DNA of 23,406 nucleotides from assembly GCA_964637845.1 (NCBI GenBank), contig CAZWXI010000046.1, forward strand, positions 1 through 23,406, read 5' to 3'. This document shows, one piece after another, positions 1 through 9,100 of the stretch; the first letter of the stretch is position 1, and the number at the start of each line of letters is the position of its first letter. The position numbers and the translations under genes were made by a program. Under the pieces are notes generated by a model. That model was not told the origin of the DNA and did no database searches. It saw only the letters and a program-made list of their open reading frames with translations. The stretch comes from PGYU01 sp964637845. GTDB taxonomy: Bacteria > Bacteroidota > Ignavibacteria > Kapaibacteriales > UBA2268.

Positions 1-60
1 TCCATAGTTCCATAGTTCCATAGTTCCATAGTTCCATAGTTCCATAGTTCCATAGCTCCA
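1..60. repeat. 8-bp tandem repeat (TCCATAGT)n
   Basis: Seven consecutive copies of the octamer TCCATAGT fill positions 1-56. The seventh copy ends in C instead of T, and a half copy (TCCA) follows. The array starts at the window edge, so the true copy number may be higher. It lies in noncoding DNA beyond the 3' end of glyA. Such perfect short arrays change length by strand slippage. Nothing here shows a function. Confidence 0.95.
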
Positions 61-277
61 CTTTCGTGTACTTTGTTCTGTCTGCTATGTTGCCGCTTTT
101 TCGTCATTTCAGCATATTTTTCTAAAATGCAAACGCATTTATCATAAAAGTAATAAAAAATTTCGGATGATGCAAGAAAAATTTTTGAATGATGCAAGAA
201 AAATTTAAACGGACTTGTCACGATTTCAAATTCCCCATCTCACAATCTTGTTTCCCCCTTTTGAAAAGGAAAAAATA
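61..277. other. AT-rich intergenic stretch without a gene
   Basis: I see no plausible coding region on either strand here. The stretch is rich in A and T runs. Its only internal structure is the 18-bp direct repeat listed separately. It separates the octamer array from the hairpin behind glyA. Confidence 0.7.
167..206. repeat. Short direct repeat, two 18-bp copies
   Basis: The 18-mer ATGATGCAAGAAAAATTT occurs at 167-184 and again at 189-206, a 22-bp period. The copies are identical over the 18 bases. They are noncoding. They may be a local tandem duplication or the remains of a longer array. No function can be assigned. Confidence 0.8.
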
Positions 278-341
278 GTCATTCTGAGCCAACGGCGAAG
301 GAACAAGTTTTCCCCGGCTTCTTCGCAACGCTCAGAATGAC
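278..341 (-). terminator. Bipartite hairpin behind glyA, probable terminator
   Basis: The 12-base arms GTCATTCTGAGC (278-289) and GCTCAGAATGAC (330-341) are perfect inverted repeats. Read in the glyA direction, an inner stem GCGAAG/CTTCGC can also form inside the loop. The structure is then followed by a T-rich run (TATTTTTT), as expected for an intrinsic terminator about 70 bases past the glyA stop. From memory, the CATTCTGAGC...GCGAAG motif resembles a dispersed palindromic repeat common in FCB and metagenomic genomes, so this may be a mobile repeat doing the job of a terminator. Both readings are inferences from the fold. Confidence 0.55.
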
Positions 342-407
342 GTTGTTTTATTCATCGTTTATCGCTATTCAAAAGGATTAGGGTGCGACAGCCCCCCGTA
401 TTAGCTT

Positions 408-1715
408 CTATATAACCTTTATAATCTTCTTGTGTAGCGGGAATTTCGATGTGAATTCCTTTACTTCGTTCCGCACTTGTTCGTAAATGCTTTCATTTCC
501 GATATTTACAATTACTTTGTCAATGAATTCGGCGACTTGGACAAAATCATCTTCATTCAATCCACGAGTGGTCATTGCAGGGGTGCCGAGACGAATGCCC
601 GATGTAATAAGCGGGGGTTGGTTGTCATTCGGCACGGCATTCTTGTTGCAAGTGATGCCGGATTCATCAAGAGCATTTTCTGCTTGCTTACCGGTTACTC
701 CCTTGTTACGTAAGTCAACAAGCATCAGGTGGTTATCTGTTCCGCCGCTCACCAAATCGTATCCTTTGTCCACTAATGCTTTAGCAAAAGCTTGTGCGTT
801 TTTGATAACTTGCGTTGCATAGAGGTCAAATTCGTCGCTGAGTGCTTCGCCGAACGCAACGGCTTTCGCCGATATGACGTGCATAAGGGGACCGCCTTGT
901 ACGCCGGGCATTACCCATGAGTCAAGGATTTCGCCTATATTTTTGATGCGTCCGGATTTTGGTGCAACAATGCCGAATGGATTTTCGTAATCTTTGTGGC
1001 ACATGATTATTCCGCCGCGAGGGCCGCGCAAAGTCTTGTGTGTGGTCGAAGCCAAGATGTCGCAGTATGGCACGGGATTACTTAATTTACCTCTTGCGAT
1101 AAGTCCAGCGGGGTGAGCAATATCAGCAAAGAGGAATGCTCCAACTGCATCTGCGATTTCGCGGAACTTCTTGAAGTCAATGTCCCGCGGATAAGCCGAC
1201 GCACCAACGGTAATGAGCTTTGGTTTGTGTTGCTTGGCTAATTCCGAGACTTTGTCGTAATCAATTCTGCCGGTTGCTGGGTCTAATTCGTATGGGATAA
1301 AATTATAGAATTTACCCGAAAAGTTCACGGGTGAGCCGTGCGTCAAGTGCCCACCATGAGCAAGACTAAGTCCCATTACGGTATCACCGTGGTCCAAAAA
1401 TGTGAAATATACTGCCATATTGGCATTGCTTCCGCTGTGGGGCTGTACGTTGACGTATTCCGCTCCGAAGAGCTTTTTCAGACGTTCGCGGGCTAAATCT
1501 TCCGCCATATCAACGTATTCACAACCGCCGTAATAGCGTTTACCCGGATATCCTTCGGCATATTTGTTTGTCAAAACTGAGCCTTGTGCTTGCATAACAG
1601 CTTCGGAAGCGAAATTCTCGCTTGCGATGAGTTCAATTTTTTCGTGCTGTCTTGTGTTTTCTTTCAGCAAAATATCATAAAGTTCCGGGTCGTGTTTTTT
1701 TACTTCTTCATACAT
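408..1715 (-). CDS. glyA: Serine hydroxymethyltransferase
   Basis: This PLP enzyme interconverts serine plus tetrahydrofolate with glycine plus 5,10-methylene-tetrahydrofolate in the cytoplasm, supplying one-carbon units. The 435-aa protein is nearly collinear with bacterial GlyA. Visible landmarks are ELIASENFAS near residue 28, the YAEGYPGKRYYGG loop near 52, QPHSGSNAN near 91, and the PLP-lysine motif STTHKTLRGPRGG with the Schiff-base lysine at about residue 227. I chose the ATG at 1713-1715 because the protein then begins MYEEVKKHDPEL, as the family does. The frame is open further upstream, to 1892, but that part lies inside asnS. The gene starts 29 nt after the asnS stop and is probably cotranscribed with it. 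No clear Shine-Dalgarno is present. Confidence 0.97.
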   Translation of the reverse strand: MYEEVKKHDPELYDILLKENTRQHEKIELIASENFASEAVMQAQGSVLTNKYAEGYPGKRYYGGCEYVDMAEDLARERLKKLFGAEYVNVQPHSGSNANMAVYFTFLDHGDTVMGLSLAHGGHLTHGSPVNFSGKFYNFIPYELDPATGRIDYDKVSELAKQHKPKLITVGASAYPRDIDFKKFREIADAVGAFLFADIAHPAGLIARGKLSNPVPYCDILASTTHKTLRGPRGGIIMCHKDYENPFGIVAPKSGRIKNIGEILDSWVMPGVQGGPLMHVISAKAVAFGEALSDEFDLYATQVIKNAQAFAKALVDKGYDLVSGGTDNHLMLVDLRNKGVTGKQAENALDESGITCNKNAVPNDNQPPLITSGIRLGTPAMTTRGLNEDDFVQVAEFIDKVIVNIGNESIYEQVRNEVKEFTSKFPLHKKIIKVI

Positions 1716-1744
1716 AATAAGTCCGTTTTTATTGGTGATTAATT

Positions 1745-3097
1745 TTATGGTGTAATCCTGTAAATCATTCTCGGGAAAGGGATTACCTCGCGAATATGTG
1801 CCGCTCCGGTAATCCATTTTACCGTTCGTTCCACTCCAAGTCCGAATCCGCTGTGGCAGACGCTGCCATAACGACGCAAATCGAGATACCATTTGAATTC
1901 TTCTTCAGGCAATTTTTCGTGGCGAATTCTTGTCAACAATAAATCAAAATCATCTTCTCTTTGGCTGCCTCCAATCAATTCGCCTGCTTTTTCGGGGCCC
2001 AGCATATCCATAGCCAAAACAACTTCGGGATTTTCCGGGTCTCGTTTCATGTAAAAGGCTTTAATTTCAGTAGGATAGCGATGAATAATCAATGGTTTTT
2101 CGAATTGCTCCATAATGGCTTCTTCTTGCGGAGTTCCGAAGTCCTCACCCCATGGAAAGGGTAGAATTTCGACATCTTTGCCGTCAATTTTTTTGTTGAG
2201 CGGTATTCTATTTTCGGCAAGCCAGTCAACGGCATCTGAATAGCTCATTCTATGGAAGGGGCGGCGAACTTTTTCGAGTTTACTTGTGTCGCGTTCCAAT
2301 GTCTGTAATTCCTTTTGGCAGGTTTTCAGGCAATACTGCACGATATACTCGACCAAATCTTCGGCTAAATCCATGTCATCGTTCAAATCGAAGAATGCCA
2401 TTTCCGGCTCGACCATCCAAAATTCGGTCAAATGCTTGCGTGTTTTGGAGCGTTCGGCACGGAATGCGGGCCCGAAAGTATATACTTTGCCTAATGCGAG
2501 AGCTGTGGCTTCGGCGTATAATTGTCCTGATTGCGACAAATATGCTTTGCCTAAGTCAAAATATTCAGTCTCGAACAGGGTTGATGTCCCTTCGCAAGCG
2601 TTGGGAGTGAGAATAGGCGAATCCATCAACTTGAATCCGTTGCCATCGAAAAAGTCGCGAATTGCTTTCATAACGGCGGCTCTGACTCGCATTATGGCAT
2701 GTTGGCGAGAAGAACGCAACCACAAATGGCGATGCTCAATCAGGAAAGAATCGCCGTGTTCTTTGGGCGTAATCGGGTAATCTTTGGCTATTTGGATAAT
2801 TTCAATACCGGTTACATCAATTTCGTACCCGCCGGGTGCTTTGTCGTTTGCGACGACTTTTCCCGTAATCGTAAGAGAGGATTCCTGAGTTAGCGACTTT
2901 ACGCTTTCAAATGCTTCTTCGCTGAGATTGCTCTTGAAAACGACGCATTGAATTACACCCGTACCATCGCGTAGCATGATAAATTGCAATTTCCCTTTGC
3001 CTGTAACATTGTAAGCCCAACCGCGAAGTTTGACTTCTTCGCCGGAATATTTATGAATATCCTCAATGTAGTGAAAGTTCTTATATTGCGACAACAT
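1745..3097 (-). CDS. asnS: Asparagine--tRNA ligase
   Basis: This class II aminoacyl-tRNA synthetase charges tRNA-Asn with asparagine. The 450-aa protein has an N-terminal OB-fold anticodon-binding domain (about residues 20-100, with VKLRGWAYN) followed by the class II catalytic core. Motif 2 is FRAERSKTRKHLTEFWMVEPE (about 212-232). Motif 3 is GLGVERTVKWITG near the C-terminus, ending IPFPRMIYRITP. The length is close to that of E. coli AsnRS. The ATG at 3095-3097 gives MLSQYKNFHYIEDI. An 11-codon extension upstream would begin at a weaker start and would lie on the promoter-like TATTTTTG. It sits between sprA (upstream) and glyA (29 nt downstream). Confidence 0.96.
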   Translation of the reverse strand: MLSQYKNFHYIEDIHKYSGEEVKLRGWAYNVTGKGKLQFIMLRDGTGVIQCVVFKSNLSEEAFESVKSLTQESSLTITGKVVANDKAPGGYEIDVTGIEIIQIAKDYPITPKEHGDSFLIEHRHLWLRSSRQHAIMRVRAAVMKAIRDFFDGNGFKLMDSPILTPNACEGTSTLFETEYFDLGKAYLSQSGQLYAEATALALGKVYTFGPAFRAERSKTRKHLTEFWMVEPEMAFFDLNDDMDLAEDLVEYIVQYCLKTCQKELQTLERDTSKLEKVRRPFHRMSYSDAVDWLAENRIPLNKKIDGKDVEILPFPWGEDFGTPQEEAIMEQFEKPLIIHRYPTEIKAFYMKRDPENPEVVLAMDMLGPEKAGELIGGSQREDDFDLLLTRIRHEKLPEEEFKWYLDLRRYGSVCHSGFGLGVERTVKWITGAAHIREVIPFPRMIYRITP

Positions 3098-3127
3098 GTT
3101 ATATCCAAGTAAATTAATGTATAAATA

Positions 3128-3135
3128 CAAAAATA
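3128..3135 (-). promoter_or_regulatory. Candidate -7 element upstream of asnS
   Basis: On the minus strand this reads TATTTTTG, a match to the Bacteroidota -7 consensus TAnnTTTG, about 30 nt before the chosen asnS ATG. I found no TTG at the usual -33 spacing. The region is AT-rich, so a chance match is possible. Confidence 0.35.
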
Positions 3136-3176
3136 CGAATAAGGCAGCAATTTAATATTATCGTGCGGGAACTAAA

Positions 3177-6100
3177 TTATCTGCCGCCTGCAACTGAAAG
3201 CCTCAAATCGAAGCCGATTTGTGTGGAGTGGAAACCGGGTTGAGCGGCACCTTCGGTAAATGTGCCTTCGTAACGGATAAAGAATGAAGCTGTAAGACGT
3301 TGGCTGAGAGAATATCGGGCGCGCGGTTCGACGATGATTTGTGTATTTCCGTCCAGAGTTTGACCTCCTGCATCGGGCCCCGTATAAGTATCAGCGGGAT
3401 TTGTGATGTTGTAGAGTGCTCTGCCGTTAGTCTTATATGTGAAAAGGAATGAAAGTTCAAAGTCGTTTTTCAGCGAAATACCGAGCAGCGCAAATTCAAA
3501 CCCTTTCATTGTATAACTTGCTTGAGCGGTGATGTCGTTTGTTGTCTGTGAGGTAATTGTAGAGCGTGCGGCTGTGTTAATCATGAATGACTTTGTACTT
3601 GACCAGCGCAATGTTGCCGTTAGTGTGCCATTAAATAAGTTTTCGTCGAAAGTGGAATTAATTCCTATAAACGGCTGAAAAGCATATTGAACGGTTTGTG
3701 TCGTTACGGCACGCCCGTTATCCGTGAGATTAGCCATTTCCTGATATGTGGAAGTATATTGGTGGTCAAGTGTCATACGCTTGATGTAATCTTTCCATAA
3801 CCAGAATTTTTCGAGACCTTCCCATCTTAATAACCAGTTTACTGCGGGCAGGAACTTTGCAGCGCTTCCTCCGGAAATACTGAACATTTCAAGTCCGTCG
3901 TAAAATGCTTTATTAAGGGCTTGTTGGTACTGTTGATTCCGTTCTACTTCGTCAATTTCTCCGTTATTGAAGCGGTTGTCAATCACGGCGGTTTGGGCTT
4001 CGTAGAGTCTGATGACGTTTTCCATTGTATTGTTAAAGGGATTGAAGCCGAATAATGTTGGAAAAGTTAAAAATGTTCGGTTGAAAGATTCCGTACCGAT
4101 GACGTTAATGAAAGACGGGTTGCCGAATTCATCGGTAACAACGGTTTGGTTGCGGTTGAAGCCGACATCTGTTTTCCAACTGAGTTCCAAAGTTGCACCC
4201 GACCACAGTGGGCGTGAAGTCTTGATGCTCAAGCTCGTTGTTTGGCGGAAGTTATCCTGGAGCCGAGCGTTTGGTGGTCTGAGTCCAGTTCTTGTTCGGA
4301 AGCCAAAGAACGGGAAAGAATTGGAGCCGACAATATCAAATCCGCCGTGCGGATGCTCGATAAGACCCATTTGGTATGCCCAACTTGGTCCGTAAATAGG
4401 TTGGCTTTCTCTGCCCGTCATGCCGTTTACCCAAAAATTATGCAAACCCGTACCACCAAAGACCCCGGGAGTTATCGCCGAGTTTTGTTGCGAAAATACG
4501 AAATCAACTCTATCCCAATCGAAGAAAATCAATTTAAATATTGCTACGGGCGGGAATAATCCCTTTGATTCTTGCTTTTTGGCGGTGTCGGTTTGCGGTT
4601 GGAATTGTCTTAAGCCCGTTGGGCGAGCCTTTTGTGTGCCAAACCATGTATCGCCCAATGTTTTGAGTTTAATTCCCATGTTAAACCTAATGGAATTGTT
4701 CCAACCCGCATTTTTGACTATATCGCGAATTTCTGGTTTTGGCTGTAAGGGGTCAGACCAGTTGTATGTGGTTTGGAATGTACCTGTCATATCGATAAAT
4801 TCATTGAGCGAGATGATGTTCGGCAATATTGGTCGCAGGTTAATCGTAACGGTTTGTGTGTGGAGATTGTTGATGCCGAAATTGATTAATTCGCCGTTCT
4901 TGAAGAACATTGCCGATGCAATCTGGCTTCCGGTGCGTTGCTGACCGAATTCGTCAAATTCAAGATTTACTAGCGTTGAGTTTGTCGTGACGGCATAATC
5001 GAATACGGGACTTAAAAATCCGCCTTCGGAGAATTTCCAGTTAAACTGTACGGTACGCATTGCGGAGAAATCTCGGAGAATCGGGCTCGGAAAATCAAGG
5101 AATCGTGATTGTTCGGTCTGGCGCCTTCTGTTGAACATGAAGTTGGTATTTATGTTGTTCGGGAGTAGATTGATTTTCGCTTCACTGTAAACACCGAAAA
5201 AGGGTAATCCTGCAAGAAATGTAAACGGCTTGAATGCTAGTAAATCGGGAATAGCTGTACCCCATTGGACACCGAGACGCCATTGCCAATTAAATCTTTC
5301 AGCGTAAATGGGATTGCGTTCGTATTCTTGCGAATAGGCATATGTTACGGTTGCTTTGTTTATCGTCTCGTTAATAAGCCAATATTTGATGGGAAGTCCG
5401 AATTTGAATCCCGTAATAGCCCAACTATCCAATACTCTTAACGATTGAGAGCGATTTATTATGCGGTTACGGGCTTCTTGTGCTTCGGTTATTGTGCCAC
5501 CGTCTCGGAGAATTTGATTGTATGCGGCTGTGGCGGCTTCGTTCAGGAAAATGTCATCATTTGCCACAAATTGCGGTGTATCCATAGTTTCGGCATGAGT
5601 GTAATTGATTGGAATTCTCATTCCACTGAAGCTTTTCGGGGCGAATTTTTCCAAGTTCCCCGTCATTGTGACTGACCAATTTGTGGAATTGCTCCGATTG
5701 CCGAACCTTTCTTCCAATTGATGAAAGTTCGGTTTGCTGTGCTGAATATTACCGCTGATTGTTCCCAAATCCGCAAGTACTAAGTTGAAAGAGCCGAGAC
5801 CTGCCCAATCGGCAGATTCTTCGGGCGAAATCAGTCGTAATTCATTCACCCACATTGTTGTTGTAAGCTCGTTGGGAAATCTTTCTGCGGGATTGATGAT
5901 ACCAAGCCCGAAAAATTGCACACGCGTGAGAATAGGATTACCCTTGATGGCAAAAACCGCGTTTGGGTCGCCCGGCACGGGTATTTCAAATCTTTCGTAG
6001 CGGTTGAGCGAATCACGTAATTGCTTGATTGATGTCAACTTGAGTAAATCAATCTCAATATCCTGCCAACCTCTCATCAAAGGACGGCGATACTCGTAAT

Positions 6101-9100
6101 AATTTGACGAGTCTATTCCGAACCGCAAGAATGCGTACGCTTTGGGTACTGCTCCCGGTATGACATTGTCTGGCATTGAGCCGTCGCCATGGAAGAAGAA
6201 TTTCATTTTTTTGTAGTAGAACAAGTCAAGTTGGCGGAATATACGGGTTGCCATTCTTTCATCGCCGTAGCGTAAATTCTTCACGCCGATAGCTATTGAT
6301 TGCTCGTTCAAGCGGATATCTCTTGTTGGGTCGGGGTTATTTAACTGACGTGGTGCGGATACTCCCGGAGGCATGGTGTAGTAATCGGGAGGTCCGGCAT
6401 TTTCCCATAAGTTTACAAATGATACTGATAGAACGCTGTCATTTGGGTTGACGTTAGGTTGCAAATTACTTATTCGCTGCCATTGCGAGCCGACTAATTT
6501 CCAGTCGTCTATTGATGCATCTAAATAACCGCCCTGAAAACGTACTCTTACGTATTGAATATTCGAGAAAAGCGGATTTCCGACGCGGTCAATGGGCTTA
6601 CGGATGGGGATTCTGTATAGGAACCAACCCGTTGCTGGGTTACCACCGACAATTTGCGGATTGTTTGCGGCTTCTTCGGGTGTTTGCGACAGAACGACTT
6701 CATAGGTAAAATAGCTGTTATCGAGCGAAATAGATTGACCGTTGTTTTTGTTGAGGATTTCTGTATCGGGGAATTGCCCCAATTCCGAAACCCGCGAGTT
6801 GCCCTCGAAATTGTTATATCTGAGGAAGTCCTGCCAAGTACGCTCGTCATCATTTTTGGTAAAATTAAAGGCATAGTCATCACGTGCTGGGTCGGCTTCT
6901 TCGCTTAATGGGAAGGGATAAGCCAATTTCTCGGAGGCATTATCCAAAGCGTCAATACCGACGTCTTCGTCTTGGTCGATTATACCGTTTGGCAATGGGT
7001 TGGTATCAGTAATTCCATCCTCAGTGTCGAGCTTTTTATTTGGAATAATATCTTCGCTGATTTGCCCGAAATCAATATACATTTTGGTTTGTCCGGGTTC
7101 ATATGCGTTGACTCTCATCATGATTTCGACGTATTCGATGTTTTCCGTGTCGAAATTGGTATTGAATGAAGAAAGTAATCGCATCATGCCGGACCATATC
7201 TTCGGTTTGTTTTCGGAGCGCAAGCTCCATATATCGTTTGGATTGAAGAAGCCTTCGTTTCTTTCGTCCAAAAATAGTGGGTTCGGGTTATAAATGCCTC
7301 GTTGTGCGGGATTGAAAACGATTTGCATGGGATTGCGGAAGTTTCTGCCTTGTTGGTACGATGTATTGTTGGGGTATATGTCTCGAATTGGTACGCGAGC
7401 AATGAAGAACTGGTACCAGAACATATTTGCTTTATGTTCGACGGCGATGCTGTCAGAGTTCCAGAACATTGCATTCACGGGTGGTGATGCATGCTGCCAT
7501 TGAGTGGAATTCAGTCCCAGTGGTATTGTTCTTTGAGCACCCTCGAAGTCGTCAATATAAACAACGGGTTCATTGTTGTCAGAAGCTATTTCGGAGCGTC
7601 TTTTGTTTGGAGTGGGTAAAATCATCGCCCATTCGCCTTTCATTGCAAATGATGATGGTGCCTTGGTATCGTAAAATGGTAAATAATCGAGCATCCGGGT
7701 GATGAACTCTGTATTCCAATCGAAACTGCCATCGAATCCGAAAATTGAGTTGGAAATTGGCTCTTCACCTAATCGGACGCGATCGATGAGTGCGGATTGG
7801 TCGTAGTGCATGAATGTGAACCCGAGATTGGCGTTGGCATATCGAGAGCGAAGTAGCAGATAGTCCCCGCGTAATCCGGCTAATGTTCGCGTGGATATAT
7901 TGAATATATCTCGTTGCTCATATTCGACTTTCAGATTGGCATTCGGAAGTGATGCCCGAGGATTGCGTAGAGTCAGCGTTCCTGCGAAGTAGTCTATTAT
8001 ATAGTCCTGATTTTCGATGAGTTCCTGACCGTCAAGCAAAACTCGCACACTACCGCGAGCAAGGTTGAAGGCGCCGAGTTGAATTCTGTTGGTTGCTCGC
8101 CCCGAAACTTCGCAGGAGATGATAAATCTGTCGCGAGCTGTATTTAGTCGTGCGACGTCGTATGTTGTATCGTAAGGTTCGCTGAAAGTGTATTCGCGAG
8201 CTAAATCGGGGTTGCCAATTTCATCGCGAGAGAAGTATCTTACGAGTGCTGAGTCAAATGGGCGAGAGTTCGGAAATGTGATAATGCCTTCGTTCGGGTC
8301 GAAAAATGGTGGGCGCAAGTCAAATATACCGTCGGGCTGAGGGGCACCAGTGCTGTTGTTGACTTGGTCAACACCGAAAATAGTAACGAGTTTATCGGGA
8401 GCGCCTTCCAAGACGTCAGTGGAGTCGTTTGTTTTGCGTAAGTACCAAATGTTGATGTTGGTTTCGTTAACGTTTACATTTCGGGCGTTGATATCGAAAA
8501 TGTTTTTCATCTGACGGCGCCACAAGCTACGGAAGCCGGGTTGCATATTCGGGCGATAGATGAGTTTCAGTATTAATGTGTCTTTTACGCCTGCCAATGT
8601 TGAGAGGTCGCCGAAGTACCGGTCATCGCTCGGGTCGGAAGTCGGGCCTTCGGTTCTATATGAAATGGCATAATAGCGGTCGGGGCGTAAGTTGCGTATC
8701 ATTACGGTGCCGAGGTTATAATCTACTCTGTACTTTGATGAGTCTAATCTGATAAAGTTTCCTCGCTCGACTTCGCCGGCTTTTATTTCAAGATTTTTGA
8801 ATGAATCGGGGTATTTTTCCTTATTGCGCCGCAGAATAGGTGGTAAATCGGTAATTGCAATTGATGTACCTGCCATTGATACGCCTTCGCGGATGTCGTT
8901 GGTTGATTCCCATACTTCAATTTCTTTGATACGTAAGCTGTCGGCTTCGGGTGGTATTACGGGGGTGGCATTTTCGAAATATAAGTCGTATATTCGTTGG
9001 TAAGCTGTATCGATAAAGAAATGATTTTTTGCGTAATCATATGCACGAAGCTGGAAATACTGCTTGCTGACACCGCCACGAACGTCAACGAATTTCCGCT

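Noticed and set aside
1..206. CRISPR array
   Set aside because: The octamers have no spacers, and the 18-bp repeat has only two copies with a 4-bp gap; no cas gene is present.
1716..1892. N-terminal extension of GlyA by 59 residues
   Set aside because: The extension lies within the coding sequence of asnS and does not resemble GlyA; the family start is at 1715.
2286..2780. Long plus-strand frame antisense to asnS
   Set aside because: It is a reading-frame shadow of the highly conserved asnS and shows no protein family pattern.
4012..4944. Plus-strand frames antisense to sprA
   Set aside because: They are antisense shadows of the intact sprA frame and lack start signals and domain patterns.
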